In this document: in pieces, positions 50,170 to 59,685 of the stretch
Layout of the letters: every line of letters starts with the position of its first letter
Position numbering within the stretch: the stretch's first letter is position 1
Assembly: GCF_946886695.1 (NCBI RefSeq)
Contig: NZ_CAMPJD010000008.1
Coordinates: 1 to 64,000, forward strand
Direction of reading: 5' to 3'
Origin: an uncultured Pseudoxanthomonas sp.
Lineage (GTDB): Bacteria; Pseudomonadota; Gammaproteobacteria; Xanthomonadales; Xanthomonadaceae
Length of the DNA stretch: 64,000 nucleotides
Translations under genes and position numbers: made by a program
Notes under the pieces: model-generated
Told to the model about the DNA's origin: nothing
Seen by the model: only the letters and a program-made list of their open reading frames with translations
The model's database searches: none

Positions 50170-52059
50170 ATGAGCAGCCGCTACAACGCCGCCGACATCG
50201 AAGTCCTTTCCGGCCTTGACCCCGTCAAGCGCCGTCCGGGCATGTACACGGACACCTCGCGCCCGAACCACCTGGCGCAGGAAGTCATCGACAACGCAGT
50301 GGACGAGGCCCTGGCCGGCCACGCCGGCAGCATCGAGGTCACCCTGTACAAGGATGGCAGCTGCGAGGTCAGCGACGATGGCCGCGGCATGCCCGTGGAT
50401 ATCCATCCCGAGGAAAAGATCCCGGGCGTGGAACTGATCCTTACCCGTCTGCACGCGGGCGGCAAGTTCAGCAACAAGAACTACACCTTCTCCGGCGGCC
50501 TGCACGGCGTCGGGGTCAGCGTGGTCAATGCGCTGTCCACGCTGGTGGAAGTGCACATCAAGCGCGAAGGCAGCGAACACCGCATCACCTTCCGCAACGG
50601 CGACCGCGCCACGCCGCTGGAAGTGGTCGGCAGCGTGGGCAAGAAGAACACCGGCACCCGCGTGCGTTTCTGGGCCGATCCCAAGTATTTCGATACACCC
50701 AAGTTCAACGTGCGCGCGCTCAAGCACCTGCTGCGCGCCAAGGCCGTGCTGTGCCCAGGCCTGAACGTGACCCTGTTCGACGAAGCAAGCGGCGAGCGCG
50801 ACAGCTGGCATTTCGAAGACGGCCTGCGTGACTACCTGCGGGGTGAAATGGCGGGCCGCGAACTGCTGCCGCCGGACATCTTCGTCGGTCAGCTGAAGAA
50901 GGACAGCGAGGTCGTCGACTGGGCCGTGGCCTGGGTGCCGGAAGGCGAACTGGTGCAGGAAAGCTACGTAAACCTGATTCCCACCGCCCAGCACGGCACG
51001 CACGTGAACGGCCTGCGCAGCGGCCTGACCGATGCGTTGCGCGAGTTCTGCGATTTCCGCAACCTGCTGCCGCGCGGCGTGAAACTGGCGCCGGAGGATG
51101 TGTGGGACCGCGTCGCGTTCGTGTTGTCGTTGAAGATGACCGACCCGCAGTTCAGTGGCCAGACCAAGGAACGCCTGTCGTCGCGCCAGGCCGCCGGCTT
51201 CATCGAAGGCGCGGCCCATGATGCCTTCAGTCTGTGGTTGAACCAGCACGTCGAGCTTGGCGAGAAGATCGCGCAGATCGCCATCGAGCGCGCCAGTGCG
51301 CGCCTGAAGACCGAGAAGCAGGTCATCCGCAAGAAGGTCACGCAGGGCCCCGCCCTGCCTGGCAAGCTGGCCGACTGCATCAGCCAGGACCTGTCGCGCA
51401 CCGAGCTGTTCCTGGTGGAAGGCGACTCCGCAGGCGGCAGTGCCAAGCAGGCGCGCGACAAGGATTTCCAGGCCATCCTGCCGCTGCGCGGCAAGATCCT
51501 GAACACCTGGGAAGTCGCCAGCACGTCGGTGCTCGCTTCCGACGAAGTGCACAACCTCGCCATCGCCATCGGTTGCGATCCCGGCAAGGACGACATCAGC
51601 GGTCTGCGCTACGGCAAGGTTGTGATCCTGGCCGACGCCGACTCCGACGGCCTCCACATCGCCACCCTGCTGGCCGCCCTGTTCCTGCGCCATTTCCCGG
51701 CGCTGGTGCAGGCGGGCCATGTGTTCGTCGCCATGCCGCCGCTGTTCCGCGTGGATGTGGGCAAGCAGGTGTTCTATGCACTGGACGAGGAGGAGAAGCG
51801 CCTGCTGCTGGAGAAGATCGAGCGCGAGAAGATCCGCGGCCAGGTCAACACGACCCGCTTCAAGGGCCTCGGCGAAATGAACCCCGCCCAGTTGCGCGAA
51901 TCCACGATCCACCCCGATACGCGGCGGCTGGTGCAGCTGACCGTGGATGACAGCCTGCAGACACACGGCCTGATGGACATGCTGCTGGCCAAGAAGCGCG
52001 CGGGCGACCGCAAGACGTGGCTGGAAGCGAAGGGCGACCTGGCTTCCCTCGAAGTCTGA
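50170..52059 (+). CDS. parE: DNA topoisomerase IV subunit B
   Basis: 629 residues. GHKL ATPase domain with VIDNAVDEALAG and GGLHGVGVSVVNALS, transducer domain, and TOPRIM domain with LVEGDSAGGSAKQARD and LADADSDGLHI (metal-binding DxD). It decatenates daughter chromosomes with ParC. The shorter length of the C-terminal region and LRYGKV favour ParE over GyrB. parC is not in the window. Confidence 0.96.
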   Translation: MSSRYNAADIEVLSGLDPVKRRPGMYTDTSRPNHLAQEVIDNAVDEALAGHAGSIEVTLYKDGSCEVSDDGRGMPVDIHPEEKIPGVELILTRLHAGGKFSNKNYTFSGGLHGVGVSVVNALSTLVEVHIKREGSEHRITFRNGDRATPLEVVGSVGKKNTGTRVRFWADPKYFDTPKFNVRALKHLLRAKAVLCPGLNVTLFDEASGERDSWHFEDGLRDYLRGEMAGRELLPPDIFVGQLKKDSEVVDWAVAWVPEGELVQESYVNLIPTAQHGTHVNGLRSGLTDALREFCDFRNLLPRGVKLAPEDVWDRVAFVLSLKMTDPQFSGQTKERLSSRQAAGFIEGAAHDAFSLWLNQHVELGEKIAQIAIERASARLKTEKQVIRKKVTQGPALPGKLADCISQDLSRTELFLVEGDSAGGSAKQARDKDFQAILPLRGKILNTWEVASTSVLASDEVHNLAIAIGCDPGKDDISGLRYGKVVILADADSDGLHIATLLAALFLRHFPALVQAGHVFVAMPPLFRVDVGKQVFYALDEEEKRLLLEKIEREKIRGQVNTTRFKGLGEMNPAQLRESTIHPDTRRLVQLTVDDSLQTHGLMDMLLAKKRAGDRKTWLEAKGDLASLEV

Positions 52060-52176
52060 AATCCGGCGGCGATTGAGTATCAGGGGCCGTTGCGGTGGCC
52101 CCGTCGCGCATGATGGCGGCGCCATGGCGGGCACGGTTCAACATGCCGTTCACCCTCCCGGTGAGATAACGCAGGC

Positions 52177-53319
52177 ATGGCGCAGACACCACCGCACAAC
52201 GCCCATCCCTACACCTTCGGACTCGAGGAGGAATACTTCCTCGTGCGCAGCAACGGCCGGCGCCTGCGCCACATGCCTCGCCGCTTCTTCGAGGAATGCC
52301 GCAACACCCTGGGGGACCATTTCGGCAGCGAGATGCTGCAGACCCAGGTCGAAGTGCAGACCCGGGTACACGACGCCCCCTCTGACGCAGAATCCGATCT
52401 GCTGGCATTGCGTCGCAGCGTGAGTGGCGTTGCGCGCAGGCATGGGTTGGGGATCCTGGCGGCGGGCACGCATCCTTCGGCGCAATGGCGCGGGCAGCTC
52501 AGCACCGACAAGCCCCACTACGACCATGTGATGGATGAGCTGCAGATGCTCGGTCACCGCAACCTGTTGTGCGGACTGCATGTGCACGTGCAACCTACTG
52601 ATCCTTCCTCGCGTGTCGCGCTGATGGCACGCATGCAACCTTTCCTGCCGTTGCTGCTGGCGTTCAGTACGTCGTCACCGTTCTGGATGGGGCACGCCAC
52701 CGGGCTGATGGGATATCGGCAGACCGCCTACCAGGAGATTCCGCGAACCGGGCTGCCACCACTGTTCCGCGACCAGTCGGAATACGATCGCTACGTGCAA
52801 CGCATGGTCGACGGCCGCGCCATTCCGGATGCGAGCTTCCTGTGGTGGGCGCTGCGGCCTTCGCTCGCCTTTCCGACACTGGAACTGCGTGTCACCGACG
52901 CGTGTACCGATCCGCGTGACGCATTGGCGATCGCGCAGTTGTTCCGCTGTCTGGTAAGGCACCTGGAGCGCAGACCGGTCCTGCATGCGGAACTGGGGGC
53001 CGGCGACCAGGCCGTGGTTGCGGAGAACCTGTGGCGTGCACAGCGTTATGGCTTCGATGCTGGGCTGATCGACCTGGGCAGCCGACGCCTGGTCTCCGTG
53101 CGCGAGATGCTGGACAACACGCTCGATGCATTGACCAACGATATCGACGCGCTGGCATGCCGGCCACAGATCGATCGCTTCTGGCACATCCTCGATGAAG
53201 GCACCAGCGCCCATCGGCAACTGCAGTTGCACCGCGAACGCCGCCTGGCCGGTGACACGCATGCCGAGGCTCTCACCCATGTGGTGCAGTGGCTCGCGCG
53301 CGCAAGCGCCGCCGCATGA
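52177..53319 (+). CDS. carboxylate-amine ligase, YbdK/GCS2 family
   Basis: 380 residues beginning AHPYTFGLEEEYFLV, the glutamate-cysteine ligase family-2 signature; GLHVHVQPTD and LELRVTDACTDPRDALAI are typical of the YbdK branch. Such proteins are weak gamma-glutamylcysteine synthetases in E. coli, and their natural substrate is not established. It follows parE by 117 bases in the same direction and is convergent with the DMT-family gene. Confidence 0.88.
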   Translation: MAQTPPHNAHPYTFGLEEEYFLVRSNGRRLRHMPRRFFEECRNTLGDHFGSEMLQTQVEVQTRVHDAPSDAESDLLALRRSVSGVARRHGLGILAAGTHPSAQWRGQLSTDKPHYDHVMDELQMLGHRNLLCGLHVHVQPTDPSSRVALMARMQPFLPLLLAFSTSSPFWMGHATGLMGYRQTAYQEIPRTGLPPLFRDQSEYDRYVQRMVDGRAIPDASFLWWALRPSLAFPTLELRVTDACTDPRDALAIAQLFRCLVRHLERRPVLHAELGAGDQAVVAENLWRAQRYGFDAGLIDLGSRRLVSVREMLDNTLDALTNDIDALACRPQIDRFWHILDEGTSAHRQLQLHRERRLAGDTHAEALTHVVQWLARASAAA

Positions 53320-53332
53320 CCGGTCTGCGCGC

Positions 53333-54316
53333 TCAGCGCACGATGGCCTTCTGCTGCGACACCACGAAAACACCCGCCATCACCAGTACCGTACCCGCGA
53401 TCTGCCACGGACCCATCGGCTCGCCCAGCAACAACAGGCTGAGCACGATGGTCGACACCGGGCCGATCATGCCGACCTGCGCTGCCAGTGCAGAACCGAT
53501 ACGGGCCACGGCCATCATGACCGCCAGCACCGGCAACACCGTACACAGCGTGCCGTTTACCAGCGACAGCGCGTACACCTCCCACGGCAGCACCAGCGCG
53601 TCGAGCGGCCGGAGCAACAGGAACTGGAGCAGGCAAAGCACGCTGGCCACACTGCTGGCGTACGCCGTCAGGCGTACCGCACCGACGCGCGCCACCACTT
53701 CACCGCTGCCAACGAGGTAGAGCGCATAGGCCAGCGCACTGCCGAACACCAGCACGCTGCCGAGCGCGATGTTGGAACCGCCTGCCTGCAGGTCATGACC
53801 AAATGCCAGGGCCACGCCGGCATAGCTGACTCCCAGCGCCCACGCTTGCCTGCGCGAGATGCGCTTGCGGAACGCCAACCAGCCGATCAGCGCCACCAAC
53901 GTCGGCGTGAGGTACAGGATCAACCGCTCCAGCGTGGCGGTGATGTACGCCAGACCCGCGAAGTCGAGGAAACTGGCCAGGTAGTAGCCGAGGAAACCCA
54001 GCAGCAGGATCCTGCCCAGGTCATCCTTCGACAGCGCCGCGCTGCGCCGCGCGGCCCACAGTCCCATGAGCATGAAGAACGGGAACGCGACCAGCATGCG
54101 CAGCGCCAGCAAGGTCACCGCGTCGGCACCGTAGCGATAGCCCAGCTTGACGATGATCGCCTTGCCGGAAAAGGCGATGGCACCCAGGGCGGCGAGCAGC
54201 AGGCCGGAGCGGCTGACCGCGTGCAGGTCCGGCCGCGCCTGCGGCGCTTCCACTGCCTCGGCCGGCGCCACGTCGAGTGGCTGCGCCAGTTCGTCTTCCG
54301 CTTGCGGCTGTGTCAT
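53333..54316 (-). CDS. DMT-family (EamA) transporter
   Basis: 327 residues with about ten hydrophobic helices and the internal repeat expected of EamA proteins (AALGAIAFSGKAIIVKLGYR in the first half, ALGSVLVFGSALAYALYLVG in the second). An acidic N-terminal extension (TQPQAEDELAQPLDVAPAEA) precedes helix 1. The substrate is unpredictable in this family (metabolites, drugs, amino acids). It starts 10 bases after the hutG stop on the same strand, suggesting one transcript. Confidence 0.87.
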   Translation of the reverse strand: MTQPQAEDELAQPLDVAPAEAVEAPQARPDLHAVSRSGLLLAALGAIAFSGKAIIVKLGYRYGADAVTLLALRMLVAFPFFMLMGLWAARRSAALSKDDLGRILLLGFLGYYLASFLDFAGLAYITATLERLILYLTPTLVALIGWLAFRKRISRRQAWALGVSYAGVALAFGHDLQAGGSNIALGSVLVFGSALAYALYLVGSGEVVARVGAVRLTAYASSVASVLCLLQFLLLRPLDALVLPWEVYALSLVNGTLCTVLPVLAVMMAVARIGSALAAQVGMIGPVSTIVLSLLLLGEPMGPWQIAGTVLVMAGVFVVSQQKAIVR

Positions 54317-54326
54317 GGCGACCGCT

Positions 54327-55103
54327 TCACGCCAGCGTGCATTCCAGCAGGCGACGGATCAGCACCCGCGTGCGCGCGGCGCGCTCGGGCAGGTAGGCGA
54401 AGCTGTCTTCGTCCATATAGTTCAGCTGCGCCAGTTCGAGCTGCACCGCCTGGATGCCCCGGGTAACATCGGCGTAATGGCGGGTGATGTAACCGCCGCG
54501 GAATCGACCATTCACGACGAAGCTGAAGTCCGCCTGCGACGCAAGCACGCCTTCCAGTGCGTGCTGCAGGCCCGGCGAACAGCTCGCTCCACCGGCGGTG
54601 CCGAGATTGAAATCGGGCAGGCGACCCTCGAACAGGAAGGGCACCTCGCTGCGGATGGAATGGCCTTCCCACAGCACGACGCGCCCGTGAGCTTCGTGGA
54701 GGCGCGCGATCTCGGCCCGCAGGGCTCGATGATAGGGTCGCCAGTAGGTGTCCACGCGTGCCGCGATCTCCTCCGGCGTCGGCTCCTGTCCCTGCAGATA
54801 GACGGACTCGCCGCTGAAACGCACGACGGGGCACAGGCTGGTGGTGTTCTGGCCCGGATAGAGCGAAACATCATCCTCGGGCCGGTTGAGGTCGACCACA
54901 TAGCGCGAGTACGCAGGCACGAGGATCGATGCGCCCATTCCGCGCGCGAAGGCATACAACTCGGCGACATGCCAGTCGGTATCCGGCACGCGGCGTGCCT
55001 CCGTCGTCAGGCGCGCAACGAGTTCGTCCGGCAGCGCGGTGCCGTGGTGCGGCAGGCTGATGAGCAGCGGCGCCGTGCCGCGATACAGGGTGTAGGTATC
55101 CAT
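54327..55103 (-). CDS. hutG: N-formylglutamate deformylase family protein
   Basis: 258 residues from the ATG at 55103 (TGGCGGT upstream); an in-frame GTG at 55124 would add seven. Family motifs are APLLISLPHHGTALPDEL, DTDWHVAEL and SRYVVDLNRPEDD, with zinc ligands in LWEGHSIRS. It hydrolyses N-formylglutamate in histidine degradation. No other hut gene is adjacent, so a different N-formyl or N-acyl amino acid may be its substrate. It lies between gor and the DMT transporter. Confidence 0.88.
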   Translation of the reverse strand: MDTYTLYRGTAPLLISLPHHGTALPDELVARLTTEARRVPDTDWHVAELYAFARGMGASILVPAYSRYVVDLNRPEDDVSLYPGQNTTSLCPVVRFSGESVYLQGQEPTPEEIAARVDTYWRPYHRALRAEIARLHEAHGRVVLWEGHSIRSEVPFLFEGRLPDFNLGTAGGASCSPGLQHALEGVLASQADFSFVVNGRFRGGYITRHYADVTRGIQAVQLELAQLNYMDEDSFAYLPERAARTRVLIRRLLECTLA

Positions 55104-55139
55104 ACCGCCATTGTATCGCCGCACCCACCGTGGCAGGCG

Positions 55140-56495
55140 TCAGCGCAGGAGCACCACTTCCTCGGCGCTGGTGGGATGGATGGCCATCGTGTCGTGCAAG
55201 TCGGCCAGGGTGATGCCCTTCTTCAACGCCACCGCGAACCCTTGCAGCATTTCGTCAGCCCCCTCGCCCAGCAGATGCAGGCCGACCACGCGCCGGTCGT
55301 CGCCCGTGCAGACCAGCTTGAACAGGCTGCGCTGCGGTGAATCGGCCAGTGCATGCAGCATCGGCCTGAAGCGCGTCGCATATACGCTCACCTGATCGCC
55401 GAAGCAGGCACGCGCCTCGGCTTCGGTCAGCCCCACTTTTCCGACCGGCGGATGGGAGAACACCACCGTGGCGATGTTGCGGTAGTCGAGCTTCGCACCG
55501 ACCTGGCCACCGAACACACGGTCCATCAGGCGGCGTGCCGCTGCGATGGCCACGGGCGTCAGTGCCGCCTGCCCCGTCACGTCGCCCACGGCACAGATCC
55601 CGTCGACGGAGGTGTTCTGAAACGCGTCCACCTGGACGAATCCGCGCGCATCGGCCGCCACCCCCGCATTCTCCAGACCCATGCCGGACGTGTTGGGTGT
55701 ACGCCCCGTCGCGAAAATCAGTGCGTCGAAGCGCTCGCTGCGCGTCCCGTCCACCGCCAATACCGTCACTCCCCCCCCGGACGCCTCTTCCAACGCTGCC
55801 ACGGCATGTCCGAAATGCAGACGCACCCCGTGCTGGTGCATGTCGTCCGCCAGCTCCGCGGTGATCTGCTCGTCGAAGCCGTCCAACAAACGTTGACCGC
55901 GCACGAAAAGTTCTACCTGGCTGCCCAGCGCCTGCAACACGCCGGCCAGTTCGACCGCGACGTAACCACCGCCCACGATCGCCACGCGGGGAGGCGCCGC
56001 GCACAGGTTGAAAAAATCATCCGAGACCATGCCGAGTCCAGCCCCGGGAATCTCCGGTCGCGATGGCCGGCCCCCGGTCGCAATCAGCACATGCCTGCCT
56101 TGCAGCGCCACGCCGTCTGCGTTGACCACGGTGCGCGCGTCGCTGAAACGGCCATGGCAGGGCATCAGCACCACCCCACTTTCATCCAGCCGCTTGCGAT
56201 AGCTGGCATGGATGCCGGCGATGTAGCGCTGGCGATGGACGATGAACTCCTTCCAGTCCAGCGTGGGTGGCGAAACGTCGAAGCCCAGGGATGATGCCAA
56301 GGCGATCTTCTGCGACAGTTCGGCCGCCAGCCACATCGCCTTCTTGGGCACGCAGCCGACGTTGACGCACGTGCCCCCCAGTTCCCTGGGTTCCAGCAAG
56401 GCCACCTTCGCGCCATGCGACGCCGCGCGGAAAGCACCGGCCAGACCGCCCGAGCCGCCTCCCATCACGATCAGGTCGAATTCCTGTGGCTTCAT
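55140..56495 (-). CDS. gor: glutathione-disulfide reductase
   Basis: 451 residues from the ATG at 56495, which overlaps the preceding oxidoreductase stop (ATGA); the frame continues upstream inside that gene. FAD-binding MGGGSGGLAGAFRAASHGAK, active-site disulfide LGGTCVNVGCVPKKAMW, NAD(P) motif GGGYVAVELAGVLQ with a downstream Arg (FVRGQRLL) that favours NADPH, and the C-terminal AIHPTSAEEVV with the catalytic His. It regenerates reduced glutathione. Confidence 0.93.
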   Translation of the reverse strand: MKPQEFDLIVMGGGSGGLAGAFRAASHGAKVALLEPRELGGTCVNVGCVPKKAMWLAAELSQKIALASSLGFDVSPPTLDWKEFIVHRQRYIAGIHASYRKRLDESGVVLMPCHGRFSDARTVVNADGVALQGRHVLIATGGRPSRPEIPGAGLGMVSDDFFNLCAAPPRVAIVGGGYVAVELAGVLQALGSQVELFVRGQRLLDGFDEQITAELADDMHQHGVRLHFGHAVAALEEASGGGVTVLAVDGTRSERFDALIFATGRTPNTSGMGLENAGVAADARGFVQVDAFQNTSVDGICAVGDVTGQAALTPVAIAAARRLMDRVFGGQVGAKLDYRNIATVVFSHPPVGKVGLTEAEARACFGDQVSVYATRFRPMLHALADSPQRSLFKLVCTGDDRRVVGLHLLGEGADEMLQGFAVALKKGITLADLHDTMAIHPTSAEEVVLLR

Positions 56496-57742
56496 GCAAA
56501 TCGCTCCGGTCGATAGGGCAAGGGATCGAGCGCCGGTGATCGGCCCGTCATCAGGTCGGCCATCAACTGGCCAGTCGCCGTGCTCATGCTGATACCGAGC
56601 ATGCCGTGGCCCGTCGCCATCCACACGTGACGATGGCCGGGTGCGCGTCCCAGCAGAGGAAGATCATCCCACGTCATCGGGCGCCACCCGTACCAGCGCT
56701 CGTGCACTTCGGCACCGAAGGGCTCACGCAGGAACTCGCGCGCGCCGCGCTCGAGGGCAGCCAGCCGCGTCTCGTTGAGGATGTCGTCAAGGCCGGAGAA
56801 TTCCATCGTGCTGCCCAGCCGGAAACCGCTTTCCCACACGGTCACGCAGACCGACCGATCCTTCAGCACCATCGGGTGACGCGGTACGCGGACTGGCCGC
56901 GCGTAGGTGATCGAATAACCCTTGCCCGGCTGGATGGGCGCCTTCAATCCCAGCGTGCGCGCGAACGCAGGCGTCCAGGCGCCCAGTGCGATGACGGCAT
57001 CATGTCCTGCACGCGCTCCCTGCGCCGTTGTCAGCCGTACGCCGGTGGAGGTCGTTTCGAGCCTTTCCACGCGACAATATTCTTCGATGACACCCCCGCG
57101 CTCCCGCACCACGCGCGCAAGTTCCGCCACGTAACGGTCCGGACGCAGTCGCGCATCGCCGGGAAACCGGATGGCGCCCGCGACGCCGGGCAGCATGGCG
57201 GGTTCTTCGCGCTCGTAGTCACCACCCCCGAATACCTGCGTGGCAATGCCGAATTCCGCCAGCGTCGCGCATTCATCCACATGGCGCTGGAATCTGCGTG
57301 GATCGCGAAACACGTAGTCGAGCCCCTCCTCTTCGAACTCGCAGTCCAGTCGATAGCGGCCTACCCAGTCCGCCAGCCGGCCACGCGCATCGTTGAGCAA
57401 TGCGGCACGCGCCTGCGTGCTGCGGCGCCAATCGCGCAGATTGCAGCGGGCGGCGAAGCGCAGCAGCCAGTGCCACAGCGCGGGATCGACGCGGGGCTTG
57501 AGATAGAGCGGCGCATCCGGCGTGAACATCCACCTCAACGCCTGTGCCACCACGCCCGGCGCGGCCAGGGGCGGCGCGTGGCTGGGCGTGATGGTGCCGC
57601 AGTTGCCATGCGAGGCGCCGCCGCCTGCGCGGGCGGCGTCCAGCACGCGCACGCCGAGGCCTGATTCGAGCAGCGCAAGCGCGGTCGCCAGCCCGATGGC
57701 GCCACCGCCGATAACCAAGACGTCGTCGTGGGAAGCATTCAC
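56492..57742 (-). CDS. D-amino-acid dehydrogenase-like FAD oxidoreductase
   Basis: 416 residues from a GTG at 57742. Dinucleotide-binding DVLVIGGGAIGLATALALLE, then ASHGNCGTITPSHAPP and the later PGKGYSITY and WYGWRPMTWDDLP, typical of DadA-type D-amino-acid dehydrogenases; the C-terminus ATGHGMLGISMSTATG is also conserved. Substrate could be D-alanine, hydroxyproline or another amine. It is translationally coupled to glutathione reductase and follows the DUF418 gene by 19 bases. Confidence 0.87.
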   Translation of the reverse strand: MNASHDDVLVIGGGAIGLATALALLESGLGVRVLDAARAGGGASHGNCGTITPSHAPPLAAPGVVAQALRWMFTPDAPLYLKPRVDPALWHWLLRFAARCNLRDWRRSTQARAALLNDARGRLADWVGRYRLDCEFEEEGLDYVFRDPRRFQRHVDECATLAEFGIATQVFGGGDYEREEPAMLPGVAGAIRFPGDARLRPDRYVAELARVVRERGGVIEEYCRVERLETTSTGVRLTTAQGARAGHDAVIALGAWTPAFARTLGLKAPIQPGKGYSITYARPVRVPRHPMVLKDRSVCVTVWESGFRLGSTMEFSGLDDILNETRLAALERGAREFLREPFGAEVHERWYGWRPMTWDDLPLLGRAPGHRHVWMATGHGMLGISMSTATGQLMADLMTGRSPALDPLPYRPERFA

Positions 57743-57761
57743 CCTGCCCGCCCTTTCGCTG

Positions 57762-59015
57762 TCACCCGGCGCGAAGCCGCAAAGGTTGCAGCTTCGCGTA
57801 CGTCAGCGAACGCCACAGCCATTCGACCGGACCGAACCGGAACCGTGACAGCCAAAGCCGGCTCAACGCCACCTGCAGGCCGAACAGCACCAGCGCGAAC
57901 ACCGGTTGCCACGCGCGCGGCAACTGCTCGAAATAGCCGAGGCCATAGCCGTAGAAGATCCATGTGCACACCAGCGACTGCATCAGATAGTTGGTCAGCG
58001 CCATGCGCCCCGCGGGCGCCAGCCAGGCGAGCAGCCGCTGCCACGGCGCCGACGCCAATGCGCGCATCACCCACGCGACATAGCCCAGGCACATCAGCAG
58101 GTTCGCCAGCATCTGCAGTGCGAATGCCGTGGACACCCGCAGGTTGAACGTGGCGAAATCCATCGTGGGTGCCAGCGCCACCGAGCCCAGCATGGTCAGC
58201 AACCCCAGCGGCCATGCCACCCAGCGCAGGGTCGCGTACATGCGCGGAAATTCTCCGGGCCGTGCGATGGCGCCACTGCGTACGAACCACGCGCCCAGCA
58301 AGAACAGACCGAACGCGATGAAGCCGAACATGGTGATGTTGCTGAGCAACATGCCCGTGCTCTTCAGGCGCTGCCAGGTGGCGTCCGCATAGCTGCCACT
58401 GCCGTACGCGACGCGCTCGTTGTCGATCAGCACCTGCATCTGCGTACCGATCTCGCCCATGGCCTTGTCCCAGCCTTCGGTCCCCGCCAGCAGCGAGCCC
58501 ATGCCGCCCATCAGGAACATGAAGCCGATCGGCATGGCGTACGCCCCCAGGCCGAGCCAGACATACCAGCGGTACGGCAATGGCCGGAACGCCAGCAGCA
58601 GGAAGGAACACAGGGCATACATCATCAGGATGTCGCCCGCCCATACGAAGAGCGCGTGAACCGCGCCCAGGGCGAGCAGCACCAGGCCGCGGCGCCAGTA
58701 CACCCCTGCGAAGGGCCGCGACGCTTGTTCGGCACGCTGCGACATGACCGCGAAGCCCATGCCGAACAACAGCGAGAAGAGTGTGTAGAACTTGCCTTGC
58801 ACCAGCACGTACACCAGCAGGTCAACGGTGCGGTCCATCCCCACGAGCTTAGGGTCCAGGCCCGTACCCGCCGCCAGCACCGGCCCCACGAAGCCTTCCA
58901 GGTTCATCAGCAGGATGCCGAACAGCGCGAAGCCGCGTAGCACATCCATCGCTTCGATGCGCTCGGCCACCGCGATGGGCGCCAGGTTGTCCGTGATTGT
59001 CGCCGCCATTGCCAT
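57762..59015 (-). CDS. DUF418 (YeiB-like) membrane protein
   Basis: 417 residues with about ten transmembrane helices. The start ERIEAMDVLRGFALFGILLM and the C-terminal WLAPAGRMALTNYLMQS with GPVEWLWRSLTY are DUF418 hallmarks. The family resembles acyltransferase/transport membrane proteins, but no function is established. It leads the DUF418-dadA-like-gor-hutG-DMT run on the minus strand. Confidence 0.88.
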   Translation of the reverse strand: MAMAATITDNLAPIAVAERIEAMDVLRGFALFGILLMNLEGFVGPVLAAGTGLDPKLVGMDRTVDLLVYVLVQGKFYTLFSLLFGMGFAVMSQRAEQASRPFAGVYWRRGLVLLALGAVHALFVWAGDILMMYALCSFLLLAFRPLPYRWYVWLGLGAYAMPIGFMFLMGGMGSLLAGTEGWDKAMGEIGTQMQVLIDNERVAYGSGSYADATWQRLKSTGMLLSNITMFGFIAFGLFLLGAWFVRSGAIARPGEFPRMYATLRWVAWPLGLLTMLGSVALAPTMDFATFNLRVSTAFALQMLANLLMCLGYVAWVMRALASAPWQRLLAWLAPAGRMALTNYLMQSLVCTWIFYGYGLGYFEQLPRAWQPVFALVLFGLQVALSRLWLSRFRFGPVEWLWRSLTYAKLQPLRLRAG

Positions 59016-59076
59016 CCCCTGATGTCTTCGCTCCGATTAGACCATGCACGACGCCACATCCCGCCTGCAAAAAGAA

Positions 59077-59098
59077 ACGGCCCGCTCGCGCGGGCCGT
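59077..59098 (-). terminator. intrinsic terminator of slyD
   Basis: Perfect 9-bp stem (59077-59085 with 59090-59098, ACGGCCCGC/GCGGGCCGT), TCGC loop, followed on the minus strand by TTCTTTTT. It lies about 25 bases past the slyD stop. Confidence 0.82.
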
Positions 59099-59122
59099 CC
59101 GGACTACACGATGCCGCGCGAC

Positions 59123-59602
59123 TCAGTGGTGATGACCGCCGTCGCCGTGCACATGGCCGTGCTCGAGTTCCTCGGCGCTGGCTTCGCGCACTTCCACGAT
59201 CTCCACGTCGAAGTGCAGGTCCTTGCCTGCCATCGGATGGTTGAGGTCCACGTCCACCACGCTCATGCCGACCTTCTGGATGGTCACGGCGCGCGGGCCG
59301 AAGTTGGTCTGCAGCACCACCTGCTGACCCGGCACCAGGCGCTGGTTGCCGAAGTGCTTCTTGGGCACGCGCTGGCTCAGGCCGTCACGGCGCTCGCCGT
59401 AGGCGTCGGCTGCAGCCACGTCCACCCCGAAGCTCTCGCCGGCCTCGCGGTCCTGCATCGCGTTCTCGAGGCCCGGGATGATGTTGCCGTGGCCGATCAG
59501 GATCGCCAGCGGCTCACGGTCCTTCGAGCTTTCGATCGGCTCCTGGCCGGCTTCGGACACGGTGTAATGGAAACGGACGACGCTGTCTTTTGCGATTTTC
59601 AT
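59123..59602 (-). CDS. slyD: FKBP-type peptidyl-prolyl isomerase SlyD
   Basis: 159 residues from the ATG at 59602. FKBP domain with inserted flap: MKIAKDSVVRFHYTVSEAGQ, LAILIGHGNIIPGLENAM, and the later HPMAGKDLHFDVEIVEVREA. The C-terminal tail HGHVHGDGGHHH is a metal-binding His cluster, shorter than in E. coli SlyD. It acts as a prolyl isomerase/chaperone and in nickel handling. It is divergent from the NlpC/P60 lipoprotein. Confidence 0.95.
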   Translation of the reverse strand: MKIAKDSVVRFHYTVSEAGQEPIESSKDREPLAILIGHGNIIPGLENAMQDREAGESFGVDVAAADAYGERRDGLSQRVPKKHFGNQRLVPGQQVVLQTNFGPRAVTIQKVGMSVVDVDLNHPMAGKDLHFDVEIVEVREASAEELEHGHVHGDGGHHH

Positions 59603-59685
59603 GCGGGACTCTGTACGGGGCCTGCCGGCGGGCAGGACGGGCGCGGCTTGTGGACCGCAAGGGAATGCGGCGAAGATGCGCCGCG

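Noticed and set aside
49282..52134. Very long open frame on the minus strand opposite the 236-residue gene and parE
   Set aside because: It runs antisense to clearly recognised genes and its translation has no domain. High GC content removes stops in the antisense frame. Only the first part past 49281 (the small exported protein) is accepted.
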